A stretch of DNA of 64,000 bases from Algibacter pectinivorans (GCF_900112595.1 NZ_FOMI01000003.1:310001-374000); one strand, 5' to 3'; shown: positions 25,249-34,794, numbered from the stretch's first letter. The notes: generated by a model from the sequence alone, not told the origin. Numbers and translations are program-made.

Positions 25249-26211
25249 ATGGATTACATACAACAAGCCTATAAAGGTTTACACGATATTTGGCGGTATA
25301 TAATAGGTGTTTTTATCATATTTTTTGCATGGCAATTAATAGGTATGATTCCGTTAGGAATTGCTTTAGCCATAAAAATATTTAGCGATGCATCGGTAGG
25401 TATGCCAACCGACATTCCTGCCATGAGCAAGGTTTTAGGGAGTAATTTGTTTCTGTTTCTTATGCTGTTATCGTTTGCCGTGGGGCTTTTGGGGGTGTTT
25501 TTGTCCTCTAAATTTTTACATAAGCAGTCCATAACAAGTTTAACAACAGCCCGAAAAAAAATTGATTGGAAACGCTTTTGGTTCATTTTTGTAATTTGGG
25601 GATTGGTTTCTAGTGGCTTTGTGTTATTCGATTATTTTATGAGTCCAGAAGATTATCAGCTTAACTTTAAATTACAACCTTTTTTAATTCTTGCCGTAAT
25701 AGCTATTTTATTTATACCCTTGCAAACCAGTTTTGAAGAGTACTTTTTTAGAGGCTATTTAATGCAAGGTTTAGGGGTGCTTTTTAAAAACAAATGGGTA
25801 CCTTTATTAATGACATCCATAGGTTTTGGGTTAATGCATATTGCAAACCCAGAGGTGGAAAAATTAGGACCAGTTATTATGGTATATTACATTGGGACAG
25901 GGTTGTTTTTAGGCATCATAACACTTATGGACGACGGGTTAGAGTTGGCCTTAGGCTTTCACGCTGCTAATAACTTATTTACAGCGCTATTGGTTACCGC
26001 CGATTGGACAGCACTACAAACACACTCTATATTAAAAGATTTATCAGATCCATCATCAATGGCATTGGCAGAAATATTTGTTCCTGTTTTTGTTGTGTTT
26101 CCTGTATTACTTTTTGTACTTTCCAAAAAATATAATTGGACCAATTGGAAGGATAAACTTTTAGGCCAAGTGGTAGAACCACCAAAAGAAGATTATAAAA
26201 TTTTAGATTAA
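25249..26211 (+). CDS. CPBP-family intramembrane protease
   Basis: 320 residues with about eight membrane segments. The Abi/CAAX-protease-like motifs are EEYFFRGY (Glu163, Glu164, Arg168), FGLMHIANPE (His197) and LGFHAANNLF. The family includes Rce1-like proteases and proteins for bacteriocin self-immunity. The gene starts two bases after the menC stop and ends five bases before menE, so it is co-transcribed with them. Its role in a menaquinone operon is not known. All motif residues are kept, so it is probably an active protease rather than a degraded homologue. Confidence 0.88.
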   Translation: MDYIQQAYKGLHDIWRYIIGVFIIFFAWQLIGMIPLGIALAIKIFSDASVGMPTDIPAMSKVLGSNLFLFLMLLSFAVGLLGVFLSSKFLHKQSITSLTTARKKIDWKRFWFIFVIWGLVSSGFVLFDYFMSPEDYQLNFKLQPFLILAVIAILFIPLQTSFEEYFFRGYLMQGLGVLFKNKWVPLLMTSIGFGLMHIANPEVEKLGPVIMVYYIGTGLFLGIITLMDDGLELALGFHAANNLFTALLVTADWTALQTHSILKDLSDPSSMALAEIFVPVFVVFPVLLFVLSKKYNWTNWKDKLLGQVVEPPKEDYKILD

Positions 26212-26216
26212 AAAAT

Positions 26217-27290
26217 ATGACACCGAATTACAAGAATGTACATTTAAAATTTAAGTTAGATAATTTAAATTATAAGTATGACGACCTTATGGAAGTGGCC
26301 TATAGTTATGTTAAGGAAGGATTGCCATACCAACAAGAATTGGGTAATTTTTTATTAGATTGGTTAGACGAAAAAGATCATGTTATTGTTAAAACCTCTG
26401 GTTCTACAGGAAAACCTAAAAAAATTGAAATAAAAAAACAGGCTATGGTAAATTCGGCTATAGCAACTGGCGATTATTTTAATTTAAAACCGGGCGATAA
26501 AATTTTACATTGTTTACCATCAAACTTTATTGCCGGTAAAATGACTATTGTAAGAGCTATTGTTTTAGGTCTAGAACTAGATATGGTACAACCTGCAGCT
26601 TTACCGTTAATTGATTACGAAAAGGATTATACGTTCTGCGCTTTTACACCTATGCAGCTTAAAAACTTTGCCAAGTATCTAAAAAAAATTAAAACAGTTA
26701 TAGTTGGTGGTGGTCGAGTTTCTCAGGCTGTTGCAGCACTTGTGCAGGATAAAAAGCCCAATGTATATGAAACTTACGGCATGACAGAAACTGTATCTCA
26801 TATCGCTGTTAAAAAATTAAATAATTTTACAGGCGCTAAAGATGAAGCCTTTTTTACAACGCTTCCAGGAATTAAAGTCTCTAAAGATAAAAGAGGATGC
26901 TTAACAATTAATGCCCCTAAATTGGCTGATGATGTCATTGTAACTAACGATATTGTCGATATTATTTCAGACACTAGTTTTGAGTGGTTAGGGCGTTTTG
27001 ATAATGTAATTAATTCTGGAGGTATTAAGTTATATCCAGAGCAAATTGAAAGTAAACTTCAAGATAAAATATCAGGTGAATTTTTTATTGCGTCAAGAGA
27101 GGATGATACTTTAGGCGATAAGCTAATTCTAGTTGTTGAAGGAGAAAAAAGGGATATTGATAATGCCATTTTTAACGACTTAGATAAATATGAAAAGCCA
27201 AAAGAAATTCATTTTGTATCTAAATTTAAAGAAACTAAATCTGGTAAAATTAATCGTAATAAAACTTTAGAATCTATACAGTTGGTTTAA
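26217..27290 (+). CDS. menE: o-Succinylbenzoate-CoA ligase (short form)
   Basis: 357 residues, an ANL-superfamily adenylating enzyme that is short compared with the 450-500 residues of the E. coli-type enzyme, as is usual in Bacteroidota; the reduction is in the N-terminal domain. The phosphate loop is TSGSTGKPKK (60-69). YETYGMTETVSHIA is the A5 motif, LGRFDNVINSGGIKLYP the A7-A8 hinge region, and ETKSGKINRN carries the A10 Lys. It makes O-succinylbenzoyl-CoA, the substrate of MenB. Last men gene here; menF, menD and menH are not in the window. Confidence 0.9.
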   Translation: MTPNYKNVHLKFKLDNLNYKYDDLMEVAYSYVKEGLPYQQELGNFLLDWLDEKDHVIVKTSGSTGKPKKIEIKKQAMVNSAIATGDYFNLKPGDKILHCLPSNFIAGKMTIVRAIVLGLELDMVQPAALPLIDYEKDYTFCAFTPMQLKNFAKYLKKIKTVIVGGGRVSQAVAALVQDKKPNVYETYGMTETVSHIAVKKLNNFTGAKDEAFFTTLPGIKVSKDKRGCLTINAPKLADDVIVTNDIVDIISDTSFEWLGRFDNVINSGGIKLYPEQIESKLQDKISGEFFIASREDDTLGDKLILVVEGEKRDIDNAIFNDLDKYEKPKEIHFVSKFKETKSGKINRNKTLESIQLV

Positions 27291-27330
27291 GTAAATCTTA
27301 GCTTTATTGTAATTATTAAAAATTAAACCC

Positions 27331-29094
27331 ATGAGTTTTATTCAACGTGTATTGTCTACCGTTACAGGCATTTTTGTGTTTTTAATTATTTGCTTTCTGT
27401 GCTTAGTCGTGTTAGGAGCTATTTTAGGTTCTGGATCCGATGATTTAGTAAAGGTAAAGTCTAATTCGGTTTTAGAATTAACTTTGGACTTTCCTATTAA
27501 AGATTATGGAGGCAAAATAGAATTTAAAGAATATCCCTTTTTAAACGAAAGTAGTAAAAAAGGACTTTTTAATATTATTGATGCTATAGATCATGCAGCA
27601 ACAGACCCTAATATAAAAGGTATTTCAATTGATAATAATTTTATTAATGCTGGAATTTCTCAAACTAAAGCACTTCGAGGTGCTTTATTAAAGTTTAAGG
27701 AGTCTGGTAAATTTGTGGTGGCTTATGGCGATATGTATTCTCAAAAAGATTATTACTTAAGCTCAGTAGCCGATACCATTTATGTTAATCCTGCTGGAAT
27801 GCTAGAATTTAAAGGTTTATCTACCGAGCAGTTATATTTCAAAGATTTCCAAGAAAAAACAGGGTTTAAAATGGAAATTGTTAGACATGGAAAGTATAAA
27901 AGTGCCGTAGAACCTTTTCTAGAAAATGAAATGAGTGATAATAATAGAGTTCAAATCGAAGCCTATTTGAAGTCACTTTGGTTAGAAATAAGAAAAGATA
28001 TTTCAATTAGCCGAAACATTTCTGTAGAACGTTTAAATACTATAGCAGATAGTTTGTTAGCTAGAAATCCAGAACTTGCTAAATCATCTAATTTAATAGA
28101 TAAAGTAGCGTATCATGATGAATATATTAATGCTATGAAATTTGCCATAGGTCTAGATTCTAATAAAGAGCTAAATAGAATTTCAATGGCAGATTATTCC
28201 GAGTATGCATCACGACATATGGGCGGAAAGTATCATAAAAATAAGATAGCTGTTATTTATGCCGAAGGCGATATTATTTATGGTGAAGGCGACGAAAATA
28301 CTGTTGGTCAAGGCACTATGGAAAAGTCTTTAAAGGAAGCAAGAACTAATTCTGATATTAAAGCCATTGTATTACGTATTAATTCTCCTGGAGGAAGCGC
28401 ATTGGCTAGCGAGCTTATTTGGCGCGAAATTGAATTAACTAAAAAAGTAAAACCGGTTATAGTATCCATGGGTAATTATGCCGCTTCTGGTGGTTATTAT
28501 ATTGCTAGTAATGCACATAAAATTATAGCAGAACCAACTACAATTACAGGAAGTATTGGTGTTTTTGGTATGTTGCCTAATGGAAAACAGCTAGCAGAAA
28601 ATATGGGCATTAATGCAGAACAAGTCATTACAAACCAAAACGCTTTAACCTATAGTTTTTTTGAGCCCTTAAGCAGTCAACAACGAAAGTATATACAAGA
28701 AGGCGTAGTTAACGTTTACGAATTGTTTACTAATAGAGTGGCGCTAGGCAGAAAATTAACTAAGGCGCAGGTTGAAGAGATTGCGCAAGGTCGAGTATGG
28801 ACAGGTGCCGATGCTCTAAACATGGGGTTGGTTGATGAGTTAGGAGGCTTAGATTTAGCGCTAAAGTATGCGGCTGAAGCGGCAAAACTTCAAGACTTTT
28901 CAATAAGAGAGTTTCCTGTTTTTGAAAAAGACTTAGATAAAATGCTTGAAGATTTTGGTATAGTAAAAGCTAAAGAAACCATTTTAAAAGAGGAGCTAGG
29001 AGAGGAGCATTACAAAATTTTAAAAGAAATAAAATCAATCTCTCAGAAAAAGGGCGTACAGTTGTTATTTCCATACAGTATAAATATTAAGTAA
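27331..29094 (+). CDS. sppA: Signal peptide peptidase SppA (long form)
   Basis: 587 residues, the tandem-repeat 67-kDa type. An N-terminal membrane segment covers about residues 9-33. The N-terminal half carries the general base Lys190 (GKYKSAVEPF) and the C-terminal half the nucleophile Ser386 (NYAASGGYYIAS), the Ser/Lys dyad known for E. coli SppA. It cuts cleaved signal peptides in the membrane. It follows menE by 40 bp and may be co-transcribed with the men operon. A strong terminator lies after it. Confidence 0.95.
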   Translation: MSFIQRVLSTVTGIFVFLIICFLCLVVLGAILGSGSDDLVKVKSNSVLELTLDFPIKDYGGKIEFKEYPFLNESSKKGLFNIIDAIDHAATDPNIKGISIDNNFINAGISQTKALRGALLKFKESGKFVVAYGDMYSQKDYYLSSVADTIYVNPAGMLEFKGLSTEQLYFKDFQEKTGFKMEIVRHGKYKSAVEPFLENEMSDNNRVQIEAYLKSLWLEIRKDISISRNISVERLNTIADSLLARNPELAKSSNLIDKVAYHDEYINAMKFAIGLDSNKELNRISMADYSEYASRHMGGKYHKNKIAVIYAEGDIIYGEGDENTVGQGTMEKSLKEARTNSDIKAIVLRINSPGGSALASELIWREIELTKKVKPVIVSMGNYAASGGYYIASNAHKIIAEPTTITGSIGVFGMLPNGKQLAENMGINAEQVITNQNALTYSFFEPLSSQQRKYIQEGVVNVYELFTNRVALGRKLTKAQVEEIAQGRVWTGADALNMGLVDELGGLDLALKYAAEAAKLQDFSIREFPVFEKDLDKMLEDFGIVKAKETILKEELGEEHYKILKEIKSISQKKGVQLLFPYSINIK

Positions 29095-29129
29095 GTTAGG
29101 TCTAAAATAAAAAGGCTTGTAAGTAACAA

Positions 29130-29166
29130 AAACGAGGTTTTCTTTAAAGGAAGCCTCTTTTTTTGT
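29130..29166 (+). terminator. Terminator after sppA
   Basis: GAGGTTTTC and GGAAGCCTC pair (with G-T and T-G pairs) around a TTTAAA loop and are followed by eight or more T. Confidence 0.85.
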
Positions 29167-29345
29167 TTAAATAGCTTATTAAAGTTAATTAAAAACTTCT
29201 TCAAGCTAATTAGTAGTCCTCAGTTTCTATAGTTTTTAACTTAAATAGCAATCATTAATATTTCAATTCAACGACATTAAATTACCATCCGTCTACACTT
29301 ATGTTTTATTCATCTAATAATCATTTTTAAGTTCTATTTGGGGCC

Positions 29346-29353
29346 TAATTTTG
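29346..29353 (+). promoter_or_regulatory. Candidate -7 box (TAATTTTG)
   Basis: Exact TAnnTTTG match upstream of the four secreted-protein genes. The transcript would have an unusually long leader of about 95 nt. A -33 TTG at the ideal spacing is not clear. Confidence 0.4.
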
Positions 29354-29454
29354 CCTTGAATTTAATTTAATAATGTATTTCAACGAAAAAATGTGACTTT
29401 TATCTGTGTGATGAGTCATATTATTAGAAACGAATAATTAATCAAATTATATAA

Positions 29455-30417
29455 GTGCAGTTAAAAACTAAAATATTATCATTAACATTAATCTTTATAG
29501 CATTCCCGCTTGTAATGTTCTCTCAAGTTAAAATAGGTGATAATCCTTCTTTAATTAATTCAAATTCTATTCTAGAATTAGAAAGCAGTAACAAAGTTCT
29601 TGTTATTACCAGGTTAAGTGAATCTGAAATAAATGCTTTAACGCCTTTAGAGGGCGCATTGGTTTATAATACAGATGCCCAATGTGTTTTTGCTTTTGAT
29701 GGTTTAATTTGGAAAAACCTATGCGACGAACCAAATATAAGTGTTAGTGCAACGGGTCCAATAAATAATAAAGTAGGTGATTTTTGGTTCAATAATGCTA
29801 CAAATTTAGTAAGTATTTGGAATGGTACGCAATGGCTTCCTATAAATATTAATCCACGTCGCGGTAACGGAGCTCCTAATACTTCTATAGCCAACCCTTT
29901 AGCAGGAGATATTTATGTGGACCAAAATACTGGCGAAATTTACTCTTATAATGGTACCGATTGGGTATCGGTTAATAAAGACATTAATGCTAATAACGGT
30001 ATTTCAATAAATAGTAACACACTACAACTTGGTGGTGCTTTAATAACACCAACCGTAATTACAACCAATGCTTTAAATACTTTGGCTATTGAAGGGCTTC
30101 AGGATGTTAATTTTAGTAATTCTTCTAATAGTATAGTTGTTGTAGATAATACTTCTGGCGTTCTTAAAAAAGTGGAAACGTCAAATCTTATAAGGCAACA
30201 ACAAGTTATTGTAATGGCAAATAATGGTCAAGCACAATTTGAAACACCTTCAGAATTTGCAGATGTTGATGAGTTGGAAGTTTACAGAAATGGAGCTCGA
30301 ATAACATTTACTAGAGTCAATAGTACGACCATAGAAGTAGAACCAGAAGCCACATGTTATGATGGCGATGAAATAAGAATAGTTCAATTAAAATTAAATC
30401 CCCTAAATAGTAATTAA
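29455..30417 (+). CDS. Secreted modular protein with tail-fibre-like domain
   Basis: 320 residues, GTG start, signal peptide about residues 1-24 ending MFSQ. Three similar short modules follow: EGALVYNTDAQ... (67-90), VGDFWFNNATN... (107-129) and AGDIYVDQNTG... (150-173), each ending in an aromatic NG(T)xW strand. A C-terminal beta domain contains LEVYRNGARI (274-283), a pattern like the NG-x-L strand of phage tail-fibre and neck proteins, then DGDEIRI. Residues about 190-310 resemble the protein encoded next. No enzyme motif. First gene of a four-gene operon ending in a T9SS cargo, so export to the cell surface is likely, but this protein itself has no T9SS C-terminal domain. Confidence 0.7.
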   Translation: MQLKTKILSLTLIFIAFPLVMFSQVKIGDNPSLINSNSILELESSNKVLVITRLSESEINALTPLEGALVYNTDAQCVFAFDGLIWKNLCDEPNISVSATGPINNKVGDFWFNNATNLVSIWNGTQWLPININPRRGNGAPNTSIANPLAGDIYVDQNTGEIYSYNGTDWVSVNKDINANNGISINSNTLQLGGALITPTVITTNALNTLAIEGLQDVNFSNSSNSIVVVDNTSGVLKKVETSNLIRQQQVIVMANNGQAQFETPSEFADVDELEVYRNGARITFTRVNSTTIEVEPEATCYDGDEIRIVQLKLNPLNSN

Positions 30418-30429
30418 TAAATAACAAAA

Positions 30430-31125
30430 ATGAAAAACAAATTTTTAAAATTAGGATTAGCGCTAATAGCAGTAATGATATTTAGCTTAAGTAATGCACA
30501 GCAAACAACAGGAGATGTTGGAGCTACCGAAAAAGTAGGAAAGTCTTCAGCACTTAATGGTACCATTCGTGTAATTGATAATAAGGGAACCAAAAAGTAT
30601 TTACAAGTAAAAAATGGTTTAACACTTTTAACTGATGCAACACCAGATGGTGGTATTGTATCTACATGGCAACTAGGTGGCACACTTACCGATGCTACAA
30701 ACATTGCTACTGGTGCTAACGAGTTTAAAATTACATTAGATACAGGCGGTACTTTTGTTCTAGATGGTGTTTTACAAGAAACTGGAGTTGCAGCAACGGC
30801 AGGAACACTAGATACATCTGGGTACACTATTTTAGTAAGAGATGAAGCAACAGGCGAAACAAGAAAAATATTAGCTACTGATCTGGTTCAAGCAGGACAA
30901 TTAACAGCAACTGCAACTGCCGATGGTACTGCACCTACTTTAGCCGATGTTTCTATACCTGCGGTATATCAAAAAGTATGGGTATACAGAAACGGAGCTA
31001 AACTTTTAGCAAATGTAGATTATACGGTTGTAGCCGGAGCGGTTACTTTAGTGCCAAATGCTACTGCACCAAACGATTGGGCAATTTATGCTGATGATGT
31101 TTTTGAAGTTCAATGGATTAACTAA
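30430..31125 (+). CDS. Secreted protein with tail-fibre-like C-terminal domain
   Basis: 231 residues with a signal peptide ending SLSNAQ (residue 24). TIRVIDNKGTKKYL (about 45-58) recurs in the next gene's product (EVRVIDNKGTLETI). LGGTLTDATNI and the YTILVRDEATGETRKI stretch align with LGGALITPTVI and VVVDNTSGVLKKV of the preceding protein, and WVYRNGAKLLANVDYTV (184-200) with its YRNG strand, so the two C-terminal halves are paralogous. Composition is rich in Thr and Ala and low in Cys, as for fibrous surface proteins. Function unknown. It lies 12 bp after the first gene. Confidence 0.7.
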   Translation: MKNKFLKLGLALIAVMIFSLSNAQQTTGDVGATEKVGKSSALNGTIRVIDNKGTKKYLQVKNGLTLLTDATPDGGIVSTWQLGGTLTDATNIATGANEFKITLDTGGTFVLDGVLQETGVAATAGTLDTSGYTILVRDEATGETRKILATDLVQAGQLTATATADGTAPTLADVSIPAVYQKVWVYRNGAKLLANVDYTVVAGAVTLVPNATAPNDWAIYADDVFEVQWIN

Positions 31126-31148
31126 AATAAACCATGACAATTTCCCTA

Positions 31149-31886
31149 ATGAATAAAAATTTTCTAATACTAACTTTGGCGTTGATTGTTTCAATAGCAA
31201 TTAACGCCCAAGAAGTTAGGGTTATTGATAATAAAGGAACTCTTGAAACCATTAGAAACAATCAAGTTACTACGGCTGCAATTGCACCTGTAAACCCTCT
31301 TGAAGGTGATGTTTGGTTTGATACCAGTGGTACTACCAGTGTTACTAAAACATTCGACGGTACAAATTGGGTTTCAAATTCAGTAAATGTTTATAATGGC
31401 TTTTTTATTGTAACCGGAAGCGGCGTTACTACGGTTTCTGCTATACCTTTTCAGCCTAGTCAAGTAAGTTTTGTGGCGCATGCCAATGTAGAATCTTTAG
31501 ATATCAATGCAGATAATGGTGTTGGTAATAATGCTAGAGGTATTAGTAACTCTCAAGGTAGTATGAATGGATTTGCTAGACTTAATAGCGATAATTCCAT
31601 AACCCAACAAGTTATTTTTAGTGGTACACACGGAAATTCTATTAACGATATTTCTAGATTTTCTAGCAGTTCTAATTGTTTAGGTTTACGCTATGGCGAT
31701 CAAAACGGAAGTCTTTTAGGTGTTATTACTGGTGCTTTCACAGGTTTTACAACTGATGGATTTACAATAAATGTAACGTATACAAACGGAGTAATAACTG
31801 CAAATAGCACAAATCCTGTTGTAAATGTTCAGCCAGCAGATGTTCAAGCCGAAGATGTTGTAGTACTATTTACAGCCTACAGATAA
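31149..31886 (+). CDS. Secreted protein of the same operon
   Basis: 245 residues from the chosen ATG (MNKNFLILTLALIVSIA, cleavage after NAQ); an ATG five codons upstream is also possible. It begins with EVRVIDNKGTLETI, shared with the preceding protein, then one EGDVWFDTSGTTSVTKTFDG module ending NWV like those of the first protein. The second half is a separate Ser/Asn-rich beta-domain (GFFIVTGSGVTTVSAIPF) that I do not recognise; it ends AEDVVVLFTAYR. The shared pieces show that the three proteins are built from one set of modules. No T9SS signal. Confidence 0.65.
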   Translation: MNKNFLILTLALIVSIAINAQEVRVIDNKGTLETIRNNQVTTAAIAPVNPLEGDVWFDTSGTTSVTKTFDGTNWVSNSVNVYNGFFIVTGSGVTTVSAIPFQPSQVSFVAHANVESLDINADNGVGNNARGISNSQGSMNGFARLNSDNSITQQVIFSGTHGNSINDISRFSSSSNCLGLRYGDQNGSLLGVITGAFTGFTTDGFTINVTYTNGVITANSTNPVVNVQPADVQAEDVVVLFTAYR

Positions 31887-31892
31887 AAAATA

Positions 31893-33029
31893 ATGAAGTT
31901 TATAATTTATATATGTTTAATGCTTGTTGGGAATTGTTATGCGCAAGTAGCATTTCAAAACTTTGGCAATGTCCAAATGCATGAAAATGCCGAAGTTGGA
32001 TTTCATATAGATCTTGTAAACGATGGTACTTTTAATGAAAACCTTGGAATAGCAGGGTTTTATAGTGAAGATTATTCGCTAGCTATATCCGGAACTGAAA
32101 TTCCTCGTTTTCATGATATGGAAGTAGATGTTGTTAATCATTTGTTTCTAGATATTAACACAGAAATTGTAAATAGCGTAAGTTATATTGTTGGCGATGT
32201 TATAACGCCTAGAGATAACCCAAACGTGTCATTAGATTATCTTACAGATTCTTTTTATGTATTGGAAGATGATGAAAGAAATACCGATGGTTATGTTTCT
32301 TATCAAGGCGATTTAACCTTTAGTTTTCCTATTGGAGATCGCGATAAACTCCGGCCATTAATTACTACAAATACAATTCCTAACACTACGGTAAAAGCGG
32401 CTTATTTTGATGAAGATCCTAATACGCCTTCTACATTTACAACTAGTTTTAACACAAACAGTTTAGCATCTATAGTTGGTGTTGTAAGTAATTTAGAGTT
32501 TTGGGACTTTAATGGCCCCGATAATTCTGTGGTTACCTTAACCTGGGATTCTGAAAGTGAAATTGATAATCTTGCAGAAGATTTAAGAGCTTTAAGAATA
32601 GTAGGTTGGCATATTCAAGATGAAGAGTGGAAAGACTTAGGAAATTCTGGTTTTTCTGGAACAACATCAGAAGGGACAATAAATTCTATGGTTTTCAATC
32701 CTTCCGAATATGAAGTACTCACTTTTGGAGCATTAATAACCGAAGATGATATCGATATTGCAAACCTAGTATCGCCAAATGGCGATGGCATTAACGAGGT
32801 CTTCTACATTGAAGGTATCGAAGCCTTTGAAAATGAGTTAATCATCTTTAACAGATGGGGTTCTGTAGTTTATCAAGTGGATAATTACAAAAACAACTGG
32901 AGTGGTCTTGCTAACGTAAATAACGTTATAAAACGCCATAAAAAAGTTCCAACAGGTACTTATTACTACGTACTTAAGCTAAAAGAGTCCAACAAAAGCT
33001 CTGCAGGTTGGTTATATATTACCTACTAA
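31893..33029 (+). CDS. T9SS type B cargo (gliding-motility-associated C-terminal domain)
   Basis: 378 residues, signal peptide ending NCYAQ (residue 18). The last 90 or so residues are the type B T9SS sorting domain: SPNGDGINEVFYIEG, IIFNRWGSVVYQ, then NNWSG and VPTGTYYYVLKLK. The middle is a beta-rich region of unknown function (VTLTWDSESEIDNLAE). Type B cargo such as SprB is exported across the outer membrane and usually needs a PorP/SprF-like partner. None is encoded here. As last gene of the operon it may anchor or export the three modular proteins, which is inference. The stop abuts the convergent carboxylase stop with no gap. Confidence 0.85.
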   Translation: MKFIIYICLMLVGNCYAQVAFQNFGNVQMHENAEVGFHIDLVNDGTFNENLGIAGFYSEDYSLAISGTEIPRFHDMEVDVVNHLFLDINTEIVNSVSYIVGDVITPRDNPNVSLDYLTDSFYVLEDDERNTDGYVSYQGDLTFSFPIGDRDKLRPLITTNTIPNTTVKAAYFDEDPNTPSTFTTSFNTNSLASIVGVVSNLEFWDFNGPDNSVVTLTWDSESEIDNLAEDLRALRIVGWHIQDEEWKDLGNSGFSGTTSEGTINSMVFNPSEYEVLTFGALITEDDIDIANLVSPNGDGINEVFYIEGIEAFENELIIFNRWGSVVYQVDNYKNNWSGLANVNNVIKRHKKVPTGTYYYVLKLKESNKSSAGWLYITY

Positions 33030-34673
33030 TTATACTTGTATTACTCCTAAATTAAAAGGTTTCTCAATAGGAGCGTGGTTTGCAGCTTCAATACCCATAC
33101 TAATCCATGTTCTTGTATCTAAAGGATCTATAATAGCATCGGTCCAAAGTCTAGCCGCAGCATAATATGGAGACACTTGGTTATCGTAACGCTCTTTTAT
33201 TTTATTATAAAGCTCGTCTTCCTTTTCTTTAGTGATTTTTTCACCTTGTTTTTCAAGTGATGCTTTTTCAATTTGCAATAATACTTTAGCTGCCGAATTA
33301 CCACTCATTACAGCAAGTTCTGCACTTGGCCACGCAAAAATTAATCTTGGGTCATAAGCTTTTCCGCACATAGCGTAATTACCAGCGCCATAACTATTAC
33401 CTATTATAACTGTAAATTTTGGAACTACAGAGTTACTAACAGCATTTACCATTTTAGCACCATCTTTTATAATACCCGAGTGCTCGCTTTTACTACCAAC
33501 CATAAACCCTGTAACATCTTGTAAAAAGACTAAAGGTATTTTCTTTTGGTTACAATTAGCAATAAAACGTGTTGCCTTATCGGCAGAATCATTATAAATC
33601 ACTCCGCCAAATTGCATTTCGGTAGGTTTCGTTTTAGAGCCTGTCGTTTTTACTAGTTTACGCTGGTTGGCAACAATACCAACAGCCCAACCATCAATTC
33701 TAGCATAGCATGTTATTATGGTTTGTCCGTATCCAGCTTTATATTCGTCGTATTCCGAGTTATCAACCAAACGTTTAATAATTTCAAACATATCATACTG
33801 ATCGGCACGACTTTTTGGAAGAATCCCATAAATATCTTGAGGATTTTCTTTTGGCTTTTTTGAATCCTTTCGGTTAAAACCAGCCTTATCGTAATCGCCA
33901 ATTTTATCAATAATATTCTTAATGGTATCTAAAGCATCGGCATCATCTTTGGCTTTATAATCGGTAACTCCAGACACTTCACAATGTGTTGTAGCGCCTC
34001 CTAAAGTTTCATTGTCTATAGTTTCTCCAATAGCGGCTTTTACTAAGTAACTTCCCGCTAAAAATATACTTCCCGTTTTATCAACAATTAGCGCTTCATC
34101 ACTCATAATAGGAAGGTAAGCACCACCAGCAACGCAACTACCCATTACGGCAGCTATTTGAGTAATACCCATACTACTCATTACGGCGTTATTTCTAAAT
34201 ATACGGCCAAAGTGTTCTTTATCTGGAAATATGTCATCTTGTAGCGGAAGGTAAACACCCGCCGAATCTACTAGATATATAATAGGTAATTTATTTTCAA
34301 TAGCCAGTTCTTGTGCTCGTAAATTCTTCTTTCCGGTAATAGGAAACCAAGCACCTGCTTTAACCGTGGCATCATTAGCAACCACAATACATTGTTTTCC
34401 TTTTACATATCCAATCTTTACTACAACACCACCAGACGGACAACCGCCATGTTCCTTATACATGTCTTCGCCTGCAAAAGCGCCTATTTCAATGGATTTT
34501 GCTTTTGGATCCAACAAGTAATCAACACGCTCTCTAGCCGTCATTTTACCCTTGCTTTTATGCTTTTCAATACGCGATGCGCCACCGCCAAGACTTACTT
34601 TTGCTAGCCTTCTTTTAAGTTCAGATACTAATAGTTTATTATGATCTTCGTTTTTATTGAAGTTGATATCCAT
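33030..34673 (-). CDS. Acyl-CoA carboxylase beta subunit (methylcrotonyl-CoA type)
   Basis: 547 residues, biotin-dependent carboxyltransferase with N- and C-terminal crotonase-fold halves. PLQDDIFPDKEHFGRIFRN, VMGSCVAGGAYLP and LGGATTHCEVSGVTDY resemble methylcrotonyl-CoA carboxylase more than the propionyl-CoA enzyme. In the C-terminal half GFMVGSKSEHSGIIKDGAKM is the CoA-binding loop. The enzyme moves CO2 from carboxybiotin to an acyl-CoA, probably 3-methylcrotonyl-CoA of leucine breakdown. No biotin carboxylase subunit lies beside it, so the partner is encoded elsewhere. Gene is single, with a divergent operon upstream. Confidence 0.85.
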   Translation of the reverse strand: MDINFNKNEDHNKLLVSELKRRLAKVSLGGGASRIEKHKSKGKMTARERVDYLLDPKAKSIEIGAFAGEDMYKEHGGCPSGGVVVKIGYVKGKQCIVVANDATVKAGAWFPITGKKNLRAQELAIENKLPIIYLVDSAGVYLPLQDDIFPDKEHFGRIFRNNAVMSSMGITQIAAVMGSCVAGGAYLPIMSDEALIVDKTGSIFLAGSYLVKAAIGETIDNETLGGATTHCEVSGVTDYKAKDDADALDTIKNIIDKIGDYDKAGFNRKDSKKPKENPQDIYGILPKSRADQYDMFEIIKRLVDNSEYDEYKAGYGQTIITCYARIDGWAVGIVANQRKLVKTTGSKTKPTEMQFGGVIYNDSADKATRFIANCNQKKIPLVFLQDVTGFMVGSKSEHSGIIKDGAKMVNAVSNSVVPKFTVIIGNSYGAGNYAMCGKAYDPRLIFAWPSAELAVMSGNSAAKVLLQIEKASLEKQGEKITKEKEDELYNKIKERYDNQVSPYYAAARLWTDAIIDPLDTRTWISMGIEAANHAPIEKPFNLGVIQV

Positions 34674-34759
34674 ACATGATTTTATTTGACACGAATTTAC
34701 AAAACCTATTTTGGTATTTAAAGTGAATATTTTGTTAAATAATATTACATGGAAATATA

Positions 34760-34794
34760 TTCCTAGGAAAATAAATATTTTAAACCTATCTTTG
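34760..34794 (+). promoter_or_regulatory. Promoter and palindromic operator of the DoxX-MarR operon
   Basis: TATCTTTG (34787-34794) is an exact TAnnTTTG box 23 bp before the first gene. TTCCTAGGAA (34760-34769), a perfect 10-bp palindrome, lies 17 bp upstream of it, where the -33 contacts would be. A MarR regulator is encoded in the operon, so an autoregulatory operator is plausible. Confidence 0.5.

Larger units (their letters stand above)
29095..29454. other. Intergenic control region before the secreted-protein operon
   Basis: No coding sequence supported. It holds the sppA terminator on the left and a TAnnTTTG box at 29346. The roughly 100-bp leader between the box and the start codon is AT-rich without a clear fold. 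Confidence 0.6.
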
